Under the pieces are notes generated by a model. That model searched no databases. It had not been told where the DNA came from and saw only the letters and a program-made list of their open reading frames with translations. Both the position numbers and the translations under genes were made by a program. 64,000 nt of DNA, taken from NCBI RefSeq assembly GCF_019084045.1, contig NZ_JAHRED010000005.1:186001-250000 (forward strand). Reading direction: 5' to 3'. The first letter of the stretch is position 1; each line of letters opens with the position of its first letter. Of the stretch, positions 7,950-16,916 are shown one piece after another. Origin of the DNA: Paeniglutamicibacter quisquiliarum. Its GTDB lineage: Bacteria > Actinomycetota > Actinomycetes > Actinomycetales > Micrococcaceae.

Positions 7950-9746
7950 ATGACCGATACCTTGTTCTCACTTGCAGACAAGCTGCCCATGGAGGACCGT
8001 CTTCCTCCCGCCTACCCGGAACGGGCCGCCTGGGGCACCGGCCCCAAGCTCCGCGCCTGGCAGGCCGAGGCGCTGGACAAGTACTTCACCACCAACCCGC
8101 GCGACTTCATGGCCGTGGCCACCCCCGGCGCCGGCAAGACCACCTTCGCGCTGCGCCTGGCCAAGGTGCTGGTCGACGCCAAGACGGTCAACCGCATCAT
8201 CGTCGTCGCCCCCACCGACCACCTCAAGAAGCAGTGGGCCGACGCCGCCGGGCGGGTGGGCCTGGCCATTGACCCGAACTTCAAGAACTCCGACGGCCGG
8301 CACGGCGACGGCTACATCGGCGTCGTCGTCACCTACGCGCAGGTCGCCTCCAAGCCGATGCTGCACCGCGCCAAGACCGAGGCCGCCCGCACCCTGGTGA
8401 TCCTGGACGAGATCCACCACGGCGGCGACGCGCTTTCCTGGGGCGACGGCATCCGCGAGGCCTTCGAACCCGCGGCCCGGCGCCTGGCGCTGACCGGAAC
8501 CCCGTTCCGCTCCGACACCGCCGCGATCCCCTTCGTCGAATACGCCGAGGGGCCCGACGGCATCCGCCGCTCCAAGGCCGACTACACCTACGGCTACGGC
8601 AATGCGCTGCGCGACCACGTGGTGCGCCCGGTGCTGTTCATGGCGTACTCCGGCTCCATGCGCTGGAAGACCAGCTCGGGCGAGGAAATGGAGGCCCAGC
8701 TCGGCGAGGGCTTCACCAAGGACATCACCGCGCACGCCTGGCGCACGGCCCTTGACCCGGCGGGGGACTGGATCCCCTCGGTGCTCCAGGCCGCGGACAA
8801 GCGCCTGACCCGGGTCCGCCGGACCGTTCCGGACGCCGGCGCCCTGGTGATCGCCACCGACCACGAGGACGCGCGCGGCTACGCCGAGCAGCTGGAGAAG
8901 ATCTGCGGCGAAAAGGTCACCGTGATCCTGTCCGACGACGCGGGCGCCTCGAAGAAGATCGACGAGTTCTCCGCCGGCGATTCGCGCTGGATGGTCGCGG
9001 TGCGCATGGTGTCCGAGGGCGTCGACGTGCCCCGGCTGTGCGTGGGCGTCTACGCCACCTCGACCTCCACCCCGCTGTTCTTCGCCCAGGCCATCGGCCG
9101 CTACGTGCGCAGCCGAAAGCGCGGCGAGGTCGCCTCGATCTTCCTGCCCTCGGTGCCGGTGCTCATGGCACTGGCCAACGAGATGGAGACCGAGCGCGAC
9201 CACGCCCTCGACCGCCCGGAGAAGCACTTCCAGGACCCGGACTACAACCCAGAGGACGACCTGGTCGCCGAGGCCAACCGCGAGGAAAAGGCCAGCGACG
9301 AGCTGAACAAGCAGAAGTTCGAGGCGCTGAACTCCAACGCCTCCTTCGACCGGGTGCTCTTCGACGGCGGCGAGTTCGGCACCGGCGGCGCCGTGGGCTC
9401 CGAGGAGGAGGAAGACTTCCTGGGCATCCCCGGGCTGCTGGACGCCGACCAGGTGGGCGTGCTGCTGCGCCAGCGCCAGGCCGAACAGGTCTCGCGGCGC
9501 AAGGTGCGCAAGGGTGCCGAGGAGGCGGCCGCTTCCCCGGTGGTCGACCACCGGGCGCTGATGGAGATGCGCTCGACGCTGTCCAAGAACGTCTCGGCCT
9601 GGAGCGCGCGCACCGGCACCCCGCACGGGGTGATCCACACCAAGCTGCGCGAGGTGTGCGGCGGGCCGGCCGTTGCCCAGGCCAATGCGGAACAGCTGCA
9701 AAAGCGGTTGAACAAGCTGCAGGGCTGGTTCATCGGCAAGAAATAG
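7950..9746 (+). CDS. DEAD/DEAH-box (SF2) helicase
   Basis: A 598-residue ATP-dependent nucleic-acid helicase of the XPB/Ssl2-like type. Motif I is TPGAGKT (residues 58-64), motif II is DEIH (about 153-156), motif III is TGTPF (about 181), and motifs IV-VI lie in the second RecA fold, including SEGVDVPR (about 355) and QAIGRYVRSR. A charged, mostly helical C-terminal 170 residues follows, ending in the helix AEQLQKRLNKLQGWFIGKK. GGAGGTG precedes the ATG. Orthologues are widespread in actinobacteria without a defined role; DNA repair is a plausible inference. Its last 85 bp and its terminator are duplicated 2 kb downstream. Confidence 0.9.
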   Translation: MTDTLFSLADKLPMEDRLPPAYPERAAWGTGPKLRAWQAEALDKYFTTNPRDFMAVATPGAGKTTFALRLAKVLVDAKTVNRIIVVAPTDHLKKQWADAAGRVGLAIDPNFKNSDGRHGDGYIGVVVTYAQVASKPMLHRAKTEAARTLVILDEIHHGGDALSWGDGIREAFEPAARRLALTGTPFRSDTAAIPFVEYAEGPDGIRRSKADYTYGYGNALRDHVVRPVLFMAYSGSMRWKTSSGEEMEAQLGEGFTKDITAHAWRTALDPAGDWIPSVLQAADKRLTRVRRTVPDAGALVIATDHEDARGYAEQLEKICGEKVTVILSDDAGASKKIDEFSAGDSRWMVAVRMVSEGVDVPRLCVGVYATSTSTPLFFAQAIGRYVRSRKRGEVASIFLPSVPVLMALANEMETERDHALDRPEKHFQDPDYNPEDDLVAEANREEKASDELNKQKFEALNSNASFDRVLFDGGEFGTGGAVGSEEEEDFLGIPGLLDADQVGVLLRQRQAEQVSRRKVRKGAEEAAASPVVDHRALMEMRSTLSKNVSAWSARTGTPHGVIHTKLREVCGGPAVAQANAEQLQKRLNKLQGWFIGKK

Positions 9747-9814
9747 CTGCACGTAAAAGCCGGCGGCCCGCGCGCGTTGGAGGAGTTCCAATGCACGCAG
9801 GCCGCCGGCTTTTT
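9663..9814 (+). repeat. Direct repeat, copy 1 (helicase 3' end plus terminator)
   Basis: This stretch of about 150 bp matches 11661-11809. Over the first 76 bases I count five mismatches; the rest, across the stop codon and terminator, has roughly ten more differences including a small gap. Copy 1 is the intact version that encodes the helicase C-terminus. The two copies bracket the alpha/beta-hydrolase gene. Confidence 0.9.
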
Positions 9815-9815
9815 G
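9755..9815 (+). terminator. Terminator of the helicase gene
   Basis: The arms AAAAGCCGGCGGCC (9755-9768) and GGCCGCCGGCTTTTT (9800-9814) pair around a 31-base loop that contains a weak inner GTTGGA/TCCAAT hairpin. A T-run forms the end of the 3' arm. Confidence 0.85.
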
Positions 9816-9905
9816 CTTCTCCCGCCGTACCGGGCAGGGCTTTTCGCGGCTGCTCGTCGTCGCTTCGGGTAGACGGCGCGGGGCCGGGAAGCGGCGCATG
9901 CCCGG

Positions 9906-9994
9906 CAACAAGTGGCAACAAGTGGACGGTTGAATGTGTCGCAGGACACGCTGGCCTAGGGGCGCCCGGGCGCCCCTACCGAACAACGTTGTTC
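9906..9994 (+). promoter_or_regulatory. Control region of the hydrolase gene with two perfect palindromes
   Basis: CAACAAGTGG is repeated twice in tandem (9906-9925). AGGGGCGCCCGGGCGCCCCT (9958-9977) is a perfect 20-bp palindrome and GAACAACGTTGTTC (9981-9994) is a perfect 14-bp palindrome with a central CG, as in LacI-family operators. They end 17 bp before the ATG, next to the ribosome binding site GAGGAGGGGG. No regulator gene lies nearby. Confidence 0.6.
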
Positions 9995-10011
9995 CACCGA
10001 GGAGGGGGCTT

Positions 10012-11625
10012 ATGCCTAATCAACCCAGAGGCCGCCGGTATCGTGCCGCGCTGGCCGCCGCGTGCGCCGGTGTGCTTGGCCTGGTCGTCATGGCGGCGCC
10101 GGCGGGTGCCGCACCGGATCGGGAACCGGAAGCGGCCGCCGCGTCGATGGTTTCCGTTCCCGACGTCGTCGGGCCGATCGCGGTGACTGCCGAAAGCTAC
10201 CCGTTTTCGACCTTGGGGCGCGCCAGGGTGCCCGTCGACATCGCCGAACGCGGTTTCGTCGAGGAGGAGTTCTTCCTGTCCGGGACCGCGAACGTATACG
10301 ACAACCCGGACGGGTCGCTGCAGGTCGTGGACGCGGGCGTGCCCTACACCAACCACGTCCTGGTGCGCCGCCCCGCCAACCGGGCGGACTCCTCCGGGGT
10401 CGTGCTCGTGGATATTCTCAACGCCTCGAACGGGTTCCCGGGGGAGGACCACCTGCGGCGCATGTGGGACTGGGCCATGGAGGAGGGACACACCATCATC
10501 GGCGTGACGTCCAAGCCCATCCAGGTGGACGCGCTGAAGAACTTCGACCCGGAACGCTATGCGGACCTGACGTGGGATGTTGAGGACGTCAAACGGGAGC
10601 CGATCATCGCCGACCCGGCGGACCCCGGCTCGTTCGACCCGTTCATGGTCGTTCCGGGCGCCGAGGAGGGGCTGGCCTGGGACATCATCACACAGGTTGG
10701 CACGCTGCTTGAGAGCAATCACGGCCGTGCGCTCCTGGGTGGACAGAAGGCGAAGACAGTCCTGCTCATGGGCCAGTCCCAGTCCGGGATCTACCTCAAC
10801 ACCTACGCGTCCAACTTCCACCGCGCGGTGACCGAAGCCAACCGCGGACCGGTGTTCGACGGCTATCTCAACACGGTCGGTGCAGTTCTTGAGCGGCCGC
10901 TGCGCCAGGCGGAGACCGATGGCCTGGTGGTGGTGCCCGGCACTGAACCGGCACTGGACGTCCCCTTCGTCACTGTCACCTCCGAGGGCGATGCCGGGCT
11001 GTTCGGTGCCGCAACGCTGGCCGAGAAGGAGCTTCCGGCAAATCGGCGGCATTGGCAGGTTCCCGGAACCCCGCACACCGACCTGCTCTCCGCGGTGATT
11101 CCGGCCGACGAAGAAATCCTCAAGGCCGGGCGCCTCCCGAACACCGCGGTCCACGACGCGTCGTTCCGCGAATCCCTCAACACCTACCCGCTGGAACCCG
11201 CCATCATCGCTGCCGCCGAGGCCGTTGTGGACTGGAGCAAATCGCACAAGGACGCGGCGCCATCGCAGTGGTTCGAGCAGTCCGATGGCGCGCTCTCCCG
11301 GACCGCCGACGGAAACGTCTCGGGCGGTGTCCGCTACGGGCTCATGGAGCATCCACTCGGGCAGTACCGCGGCGCGGCGGCTCCGGGCGCGGTCTACGGT
11401 GCCATGGAGCTGATCTCGGCAGAGGACTTCGCCACGGCCTACGGCACCCGCGCGGACTACCTCGCGCTGATCGGCGAGGTCGACGCCGCCCGGATCAGGC
11501 ACGGCTATCTCACCGAGTGGGGCGCGGACTACTTCGTGGGAGTGGCCAACGGGCTCATGGACCGCATCGGGGTCCCTGCCGGCACTGCCGCTGCCGCCGC
11601 TGAAGAGCGGGGCGGCCGGGGCTGA
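10012..11625 (+). CDS. Secreted alpha/beta-hydrolase domain protein
   Basis: A 537-residue exported hydrolase. The signal peptide has an Arg-rich n-region (QPRGRRYR), a hydrophobic core and a predicted cleavage after AGA at about residue 34. The nucleophile elbow is GQSQSG, and GTPHTDLL near residue 360 probably carries the catalytic His; both fit the broad 'alpha/beta hydrolase domain' family whose substrates are mostly unknown. The ATG at 10012 has an excellent GAGGAGGGGG ribosome binding site, unlike the many leaderless neighbours. It lies alone between two copies of the helicase tail and has its own palindromic control region, which suggests it arrived as a unit. Esterase activity is inferred, not shown. 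Confidence 0.85.
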   Translation: MPNQPRGRRYRAALAAACAGVLGLVVMAAPAGAAPDREPEAAAASMVSVPDVVGPIAVTAESYPFSTLGRARVPVDIAERGFVEEEFFLSGTANVYDNPDGSLQVVDAGVPYTNHVLVRRPANRADSSGVVLVDILNASNGFPGEDHLRRMWDWAMEEGHTIIGVTSKPIQVDALKNFDPERYADLTWDVEDVKREPIIADPADPGSFDPFMVVPGAEEGLAWDIITQVGTLLESNHGRALLGGQKAKTVLLMGQSQSGIYLNTYASNFHRAVTEANRGPVFDGYLNTVGAVLERPLRQAETDGLVVVPGTEPALDVPFVTVTSEGDAGLFGAATLAEKELPANRRHWQVPGTPHTDLLSAVIPADEEILKAGRLPNTAVHDASFRESLNTYPLEPAIIAAAEAVVDWSKSHKDAAPSQWFEQSDGALSRTADGNVSGGVRYGLMEHPLGQYRGAAAPGAVYGAMELISAEDFATAYGTRADYLALIGEVDAARIRHGYLTEWGADYFVGVANGLMDRIGVPAGTAAAAAEERGGRG

Positions 11626-11657
11626 GTTGCCGCACTGGCTCCCGTTGGGCGCACCAT

Positions 11658-11738
11658 GCCGGGCCGGCCGTTGCCCAGGCCACTGCGGAACAGCTGCAAG
11701 AGCGGCTGCACTAGCTGCAGGGCTGGTTCATCGGCAGG
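11658..11738 (+). pseudogene. Remnant of the SF2 helicase 3' end
   Basis: Read in the helicase frame this gives AGPAVAQATAEQLQERLH, a TAG at 11712-11714, then LQGWFIGR, matching the last 28 residues of the intact helicase (GGPAVAQANAEQLQKRLNKLQGWFIGKK). The premature stop and the lost natural stop show that it is not functional. There is no sign of the rest of the helicase gene upstream. Confidence 0.85.
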
Positions 11739-11809
11739 ATAGCCGCACGCCAAGGCCGGCGGCCCGCGCGCATTGGAGACGTTCCAATGCACGCAGGCCG
11801 CCGGCTTTT
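11661..11809 (+). repeat. Direct repeat, copy 2 (degenerate helicase tail plus terminator)
   Basis: The partner of 9663-9814. It abuts the end of the hydrolase gene (stop at 11625) and the convergent pncA gene, so it may mark where the original helicase-pncA junction was. Confidence 0.88.
11755..11809 (+). terminator. Terminator copy downstream of the hydrolase gene
   Basis: GCCGGCGGCC (11755-11764) pairs with GGCCGCCGGC (11796-11805), followed by T4. It is the duplicated helicase terminator and now serves the hydrolase gene. Confidence 0.78.
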
Positions 11810-11868
11810 CCCGTGGCCGGGCAGCGCGCTCCCTCAATGCCCGGACCGGGTCCGAAGGGGGTGTGGGC

Positions 11869-12504
11869 TCAGCCCAGCGACAAGACCGTGACCTCTGCGT
11901 CGCGCAGTTCCTGCAGCACCGCGGGGGTGTTTTCCGGGTGAACGGCGGCGGTCAACGGCGCAATGACCGTGGTGGCCAGGCCCTGGTCCCTGGCATCCAG
12001 GGCGGTGGCACGCACGCAGTAGTCGGTGGCGATGCCCACGATGTCTACCGCGCCGATCCCCTGGCTGCGCAGCCAGTCGCCCAGCAGTGCCCCGGATTCA
12101 TCGTCGACCTCGTCGGCGTCGGAGCACAGGCGTCCCTCGAAGCCCGAATACGCGGCGGCGAAGCGGCCCTTGCGGAAGTGGTGGCCGATGAAGCCGGCGG
12201 CCCCGGACAGCTCCGGGTGCAGTGCGGCGCCGTCCGTGGCTGCAACGCAGTGCACCGGCCAGGACTCGATGAAGTCGGGGGTGTCGGAGAAGTGGGACCC
12301 CGGGTCGATGTGCCAGTCCTGGGTCGCCACAACCGCGGCGTAGGTGTCGGCGCGCTCGCGCAGCACCGTGGCGATGGAGGCCGCCACCGCGGCCCCGCCC
12401 TCCACGCCGAGGCTGCCGCCCTCGCAGAAGTCGTTCTGGACATCGACGATGATCAATGCGCGTGCCGCGGGTTGCTCCGGCGCGCTGGTTGGTTCCTGGG
12501 TCAT
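11869..12504 (-). CDS. pncA: Nicotinamidase
   Basis: A 211-residue isochorismatase-fold hydrolase that converts nicotinamide to nicotinate in NAD salvage. The catalytic triad is visible: D21 (IIVDVQNDF), K112 (RKGRF) and C163 (GIATDYCV). Metal ligands match D63, H65 and H71 (TQDWHIDPGSHF). It lies 22 bp downstream of pncB on the same strand, so the two consecutive salvage steps form an operon. Length and motifs are normal for PncA. Confidence 0.95.
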   Translation of the reverse strand: MTQEPTSAPEQPAARALIIVDVQNDFCEGGSLGVEGGAAVAASIATVLRERADTYAAVVATQDWHIDPGSHFSDTPDFIESWPVHCVAATDGAALHPELSGAAGFIGHHFRKGRFAAAYSGFEGRLCSDADEVDDESGALLGDWLRSQGIGAVDIVGIATDYCVRATALDARDQGLATTVIAPLTAAVHPENTPAVLQELRDAEVTVLSLG

Positions 12505-12526
12505 GATGCCTTACCTCTCGCAGTAC

Positions 12527-13840
12527 TCAGTTCTCGTCAATGAAGCTGGTGGGGATGACCGGTTCGCCGCGCTGCAGGCGGCGGGAGCTGCCGGGCATTT
12601 CCATGATGGAGTCCCGGTGGCGCTTCACGGCGCGGCGCACGCCGGCGGCCCCGGTGAAGGCCTCGTCGACTTCCCCATTTGAGACAAATTGTGTCAGCAA
12701 GGCGCGGTCGTTGGCGTCGGAGGCGGGCAGCTCGCCGACGCCGATGAGCTCCTCGGTGGCGCGGCCGCGCTCATTGAGCCGGCGCACCGCAAACTTGCGC
12801 CCGCCCACGGAGGCCTTGTTCTTGGCGGCCTTGGCCACGTCGACGTAGTCCCCGGCGTCGTTCTGGCGGGACACCAGCTTGTAGACCATGGAGGCGGTCG
12901 GGTGCCCCGAGCCGGTCACCAGCGAGGTGCCCACGCCGTAGGCGTCCACCGGGGCGGACTGGAGTGCGGCAATGGCGTATTCGTCGAGGTCGGAGGTGAC
13001 CATGATGCGGGTGTTCTCGTTGCCCAGGTCATCGAGCAGCACGCGGACCCAGCGGGCCTGTTCCACCAGGTCCCCGGAATCCAGGCGCACGGAGCCCAGG
13101 GCCGGGCCGGCGACCTCAACGGCGGTGCGGACCCCCTGCTCCACGTCGTAGGTGTCGACCAGCAGCGTGGTGCCGGCACCCATGGAGGCGACCTGCGCCT
13201 CGAAGGCCGCGCGCTCGGTGTCGTGCAGCAGCGTGAAGGAGTGGGCGGCGGTGCCCACGGTCTTCAACCCGTAGCGGTGCCCTGCCTCCAGGTTCGAGGT
13301 CGAGTCGAAGCCGGCGACGATCGCGGCACGGGCGGCGGCGACCGCCGATTCCTCGTGGGTGCGGCGGGATCCCATTTCCACGCAGGGCCGGGTTCCGGCC
13401 GAGGCGATCATGCGCGAGGCGGCGGAGGCGATGGCCGAATCGTGGTTCAGTGCCGAAAGGATGAAGGTCTCCAGCACGCAGGCCTCGGCGAACGTCGACT
13501 CGACGATCATCACCGGCGAGTAGGGGAAGTAGATTTCCCCCTCGGCGTAGCCGTGGATGTTGCCGCTGAACCTGAAGTCCTCCAGGTACTTGATGGTCGC
13601 GGCGTCCACGACCTTGGTGTCGGAGAGGAACCGCAGCTGATCGTCGCCGAAGCGGAACTCCTTGATGCCCTCGAGCACCCGCCCGGTCCCGGCCAGCACG
13701 CCATAGCGCCGGCCCTCGGGCAGCCGGCGGGCGAATGCCTCGAAGACGCTGGGGCGGTGTGCGGCGCCCGAGTGCAGGGATGCCTGCAGCATCGTCAGTT
13801 CGTAGTGGTCGGTGAAAAGGGAGGTGGGCTGCTGCCACAT
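12527..13840 (-). CDS. pncB: Nicotinate phosphoribosyltransferase
   Basis: A 437-residue cytoplasmic enzyme that joins nicotinate to PRPP to give nicotinate mononucleotide. The N-terminus MWQQPTSLFTDHYELTML is characteristic, as are GSRRTHEESA (with the catalytic/phosphorylatable His) and RLDSGDL. The start is the ATG at 13840, preceded by GAGGAG at a good distance. It is the first gene of a pncB-pncA operon; nicotinamide released from NAD turnover would be deamidated by PncA and fed to PncB. The 276-bp region to clpS holds divergent promoters and an imperfect CTAGTAGATACTCTAG palindrome at 13974-13989 that I cannot assign. Confidence 0.95.
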   Translation of the reverse strand: MWQQPTSLFTDHYELTMLQASLHSGAAHRPSVFEAFARRLPEGRRYGVLAGTGRVLEGIKEFRFGDDQLRFLSDTKVVDAATIKYLEDFRFSGNIHGYAEGEIYFPYSPVMIVESTFAEACVLETFILSALNHDSAIASAASRMIASAGTRPCVEMGSRRTHEESAVAAARAAIVAGFDSTSNLEAGHRYGLKTVGTAAHSFTLLHDTERAAFEAQVASMGAGTTLLVDTYDVEQGVRTAVEVAGPALGSVRLDSGDLVEQARWVRVLLDDLGNENTRIMVTSDLDEYAIAALQSAPVDAYGVGTSLVTGSGHPTASMVYKLVSRQNDAGDYVDVAKAAKNKASVGGRKFAVRRLNERGRATEELIGVGELPASDANDRALLTQFVSNGEVDEAFTGAAGVRRAVKRHRDSIMEMPGSSRRLQRGEPVIPTSFIDEN

Positions 13841-14103
13841 GGCCGGTGGGCTCCTCGCGACGGGGGACTGGGGGCAAGTCATTGCCGGACTGGTTTGCAC
13901 CTTTGCCCGGCACCGCGGTGCCGGATCCGGTTCGCCGCCGGTGGCGGCCGGCGACCTGGTCGGCGGTGCAAACGCTAGTAGATACTCTAGACCCGGCGTC
14001 GGCCCAGCGCCGCGTTGGGGTGCGTGAGTCGCCGTTTGCCGCGTCTGGTTCAGTTGTGTCCACGGCCCGGTTGGCCCCGGTTCGCATCCCGCGTGCCCGG
14101 TCG

Positions 14104-14109
14104 TAGAAT
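14104..14109 (+). promoter_or_regulatory. -10 box of clpS
   Basis: TAGAAT ends 7 nt before the ATG at 14117. A GGAGGT lies within those 7 nt and would serve a second ATG at 14126 if the transcript started further upstream. Confidence 0.5.
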
Positions 14110-14116
14110 GGGAGGT

Positions 14117-14422
14117 ATGCCAACCATGACTGCGATGCCCGATGTGCTTGAGCACGTGGAGCAGGCACAAGCACACGAACTCGACCAGCCCTACATCCTG
14201 ATCGTCTGGAACGACCCGGTCAACCTGATGAGCTACGTCAGCTTTGTCTTCCGCTCCTACTTCGGATACTCCGAGGCCAAGGCGGAGAAATTGATGATGC
14301 AGGTCCACCAGGAGGGCCGCAGCGTGGTGGCCACCGGCAACCGCGAGAAGATCGAGGCCGACGTGACGGCAATGCACGGATTCGGCCTGTGGGCCACCCT
14401 GTCGAAGGCGGACGCGGCCTAG
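14117..14422 (+). CDS. clpS: ATP-dependent Clp protease adaptor ClpS
   Basis: A 101-residue adaptor that delivers N-degron substrates to ClpAP/ClpCP. The conserved core is present: YILIVWNDPVNLMSYVSFVF, GYSEAKAEKLMMQVHQEGRSVVATG and the C-terminal helix ending GLWATL. Two starts compete: ATG 14117 (leaderless, box 7 nt upstream) and ATG 14126 (GGAGGT nine nt upstream); the mature N-end differs by three residues only. It is followed two bases later by the DUF2017 gene, the usual actinobacterial arrangement. Confidence 0.94.
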   Translation: MPTMTAMPDVLEHVEQAQAHELDQPYILIVWNDPVNLMSYVSFVFRSYFGYSEAKAEKLMMQVHQEGRSVVATGNREKIEADVTAMHGFGLWATLSKADAA

Positions 14423-14424
14423 AT

Positions 14425-14994
14425 ATGGCACGAGCATTCAAGAGCACCATGCGCGGCTTCTCCGCGTCCCTGGAAGCCGCCGAACGCCAACTGCTCCGCG
14501 GCCTCTTTGAGGACGTCATCACGCTGCTGGAGCCCGAGCAGGTCCCCGACGAGGATCCGCTGTGGGCCATGGTCGGCCTGGATCCCAACGGGCACAAGGA
14601 GGACTTCGCCGCACCGAGCGACAGGGCCACCAAGCGCCTGCTGCCCGATGCCGATCCCGACGACGCGGCCGCGTCGCTGGAATTCCGCAGGCTCTCCGAG
14701 CGCGGGATCCGTGAGCGCAAGATCGGCGCCCTGCGCGAGGCGGCCCTGTTGATGGAGTCGGGTTCCATCCTGCTCAACGAGCAGACCGCCCCGCGCTTTG
14801 CCGCCGCCGTCAACGACGTGCGCCTGGTGCTGGCCGAAAGGCTGGGGCTGGAGAGCGAGGAAGACGCCGAGCGGATCCACGCACAGGACGACTGGTCCAA
14901 GGCAGAAACCGTCGACGAATACCTGGCGCTGGTCTACAACTTTGTCACCTGGCTGCAGGAATCCCTGATGCAGGCCATGCTCAAGTCCTTGTGA
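14425..14994 (+). CDS. DUF2017 family protein
   Basis: A 189-residue, mostly helical, acidic protein of a family that almost always follows clpS in actinobacteria. It starts MARAFKSTMRGFSASLEAAERQLLRGLFEDV and contains the conserved DDWSKAETVDEYLALVYNFVTWLQESL segment. Function is unknown; conserved linkage suggests a role with ClpS or Clp-dependent proteolysis. Its ATG lies 2 bp after the clpS stop, so they are translationally coupled. Confidence 0.88.
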   Translation: MARAFKSTMRGFSASLEAAERQLLRGLFEDVITLLEPEQVPDEDPLWAMVGLDPNGHKEDFAAPSDRATKRLLPDADPDDAAASLEFRRLSERGIRERKIGALREAALLMESGSILLNEQTAPRFAAAVNDVRLVLAERLGLESEEDAERIHAQDDWSKAETVDEYLALVYNFVTWLQESLMQAMLKSL

Positions 14995-15059
14995 GCTGGG
15001 CTACAGTGTGTCGCGCTTGCTAGCCGTTGGGCGCGAAAACCACGTAGGCTTCGTACACC

Positions 15060-15989
15060 ATGACAAGTGTGTCCACTAGCGGGAATCGACCATCCGAACG
15101 GCCCCACCCGAATGCCCCCTTGGGCATCTTCGACTCCGGGGTCGGCGGCCTGACCGTTTCCCGCGCCATCATTGACCAGCTTCCCGGTGAATCCACGATG
15201 TACGTCGGGGACACCGCGAATTCGCCCTATGGGCCGCTTCCCATCGCCGAGGTGCGTGCCAATGCGCTCGGGGTGATGGACGAACTCGTCGATGCCGGCG
15301 TCAAGCTGCTGGTCATCGCCTGCAATTCCGCCTCCGCCGCGGTGCTGCGCGATGCCCGCGAACGCTACACCGCCCGCTACGGGATCCCCGTGGTCGAGGT
15401 CATCCAGCCGGCGGTGCGCCGCGCCGTGGCGGCGACCCGCAACGGGAAGATCGGGGTCATCGGGACCCTGGCCACCGTCGGGTCCCGCGCCTACGAGGAC
15501 GCCTTCGCCGCCGCCCCGCACTACTCCATCACCTCCGTGGCCTGCCCCCGCTTCGTCGAGTTCGTCGAGAACGGCATCACCACCGGGGCCGAGCTCATGG
15601 AGACGGCCGAGGCTTACCTTGCACCGCTCAAGGCCGCCGGCGTGGACACGCTGGTGCTGGGCTGCACCCACTATCCGCTGCTGACCGGCGTGATCTCCTA
15701 CGTCATGGGCGAGGACGTGACCCTGGTCTCCAGCGCCGAGGAAACCGCGAAGGACGTGTACCGCGCGCTGATGCGCCACGACCTGGCACGCACCGAGGAA
15801 CAGGCGCCGACGCACCAGTTCCTGTCCACCGGCGACTCCGACAGTTTTGAGATCCTGGCCAGGCGCTTCCTGGGCCCGGAAGTGCTCGCGGTCGAGCAAG
15901 TCGACCACGTGGCCGCCCATTACCCGACCGGCTCCATCGCGATGATTACCCCGCAGATGGTGGCTCTTTCGAAAGCGAGTGCCTCATGA
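15060..15989 (+). CDS. murI: Glutamate racemase
   Basis: A 309-residue enzyme that interconverts L- and D-glutamate for peptidoglycan. The two catalytic cysteines are C88 (IACNSAS) and C202 (GCTHYP); the N-terminal [12 protein letters not shown] and GDTANSPYG motifs are intact. The first 18 residues are a variable extension. A possible TAGGCT box lies 9 nt before the ATG. The stop overlaps the start of the next gene by 4 bp. Confidence 0.96.
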   Translation: MTSVSTSGNRPSERPHPNAPLGIFDSGVGGLTVSRAIIDQLPGESTMYVGDTANSPYGPLPIAEVRANALGVMDELVDAGVKLLVIACNSASAAVLRDARERYTARYGIPVVEVIQPAVRRAVAATRNGKIGVIGTLATVGSRAYEDAFAAAPHYSITSVACPRFVEFVENGITTGAELMETAEAYLAPLKAAGVDTLVLGCTHYPLLTGVISYVMGEDVTLVSSAEETAKDVYRALMRHDLARTEEQAPTHQFLSTGDSDSFEILARRFLGPEVLAVEQVDHVAAHYPTGSIAMITPQMVALSKASAS

Positions 15990-16885
15990 AGCTGACCATC
16001 ATCGGCTGCACCGGCTCGTTCCCCGGCCCGGGGTCGCCCGCCTCCTGCTACCTGGTCACCGCGTTCGACGGGACCCGCGACTGGAAGATCCTGCTGGACT
16101 TGGGATCGGGCGCCCTGGGCGTGCTGCAGCGCTACGCGGACATCAAGGACCTGGACGGGATCTTCATTTCCCACCTCCACCCGGACCACTGCATGGACCT
16201 GTGCGGCATGCACGTGGCCATCCGCTGGGACCCCAATGGCTGGAACCGCGACCGGATGCTGGTTCACGGGCCCGCTGCCACCGCGGACCGGATGGCCACC
16301 GCCTACGGCCTGCCGCTGGAGGAGGGCATGCACCCGGACTACGACTTCCAGCACTGGAAATCCCGGACGCCGGTGAAGATCGGTCCGTTCTCGATCACCC
16401 CGTACCCGGTGCTGCATCCCATTGAGGAGTCCTACGCCCTGCGCGTGGAGGCCACCGAACCGGTTGCCGACGGATCGATGCGCACGTCCGTGCTGACCTA
16501 CTCGGGCGACACCGATGCCTGCCCCGAGCTCATCGAGGCCGCCGCCGGCGCCGACATGTTCCTCTGCGAGGCAGCCTTCGAGGAGGGCCGCGATGACGGG
16601 ATCACCGGGGTCCACCTGACCGGGAAGCGCGCCGGCGAGGCCGCCGCCGAGGCCGGGGTCGAGCGCCTCCTGCTCACCCACATCCCGGTGTGGACCGACA
16701 TCAACACCGTGGTCAACGAGGCCAAGGAGGTCTACTCCGGCGGCATCGCCGTGGCGGTCTCCGGGGTGACCTACGGCGTGTTCTCCGGCTCGCAGCTGGG
16801 CACGCCCAAGTCCCTGCCCACCGCTCCGGTCTCCATTGTGCGCTCGGCACCGGCCCGCGAGTGGCCGGGCACCAAGGCGAAGTAG
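15986..16885 (+). CDS. MBL-fold metallo-hydrolase
   Basis: A 299-residue metallo-beta-lactamase-fold protein with the di-zinc motif HLHPDH (H63, H65, D67, H68), later LTYSGDT and [12 protein letters not shown], giving an RNase Z/PhnP-like arrangement. The exact substrate is unknown. It overlaps murI by ATGA and is separated from rph by a strong terminator. Genes of this type stand between murI and rph in many actinobacteria, which suggests a conserved cellular rather than a resistance role. Confidence 0.88.
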   Translation: MKLTIIGCTGSFPGPGSPASCYLVTAFDGTRDWKILLDLGSGALGVLQRYADIKDLDGIFISHLHPDHCMDLCGMHVAIRWDPNGWNRDRMLVHGPAATADRMATAYGLPLEEGMHPDYDFQHWKSRTPVKIGPFSITPYPVLHPIEESYALRVEATEPVADGSMRTSVLTYSGDTDACPELIEAAAGADMFLCEAAFEEGRDDGITGVHLTGKRAGEAAAEAGVERLLLTHIPVWTDINTVVNEAKEVYSGGIAVAVSGVTYGVFSGSQLGTPKSLPTAPVSIVRSAPAREWPGTKAK

Positions 16886-16916
16886 CGGGCCCCCAACGGC
16901 CGCGGGCTGCCCGGCG

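Noticed and set aside
7968-9986. 672-residue minus-strand frame opposite the helicase
   Set aside because: Shadow of the helicase gene; the plus strand carries all SF2 motifs.
13974-13989. Possible NAD-responsive operator before pncB
   Set aside because: CTAGTAGATACTCTAG is only an imperfect palindrome and does not match the NrtR or NiaR sites I know; not enough for a call.
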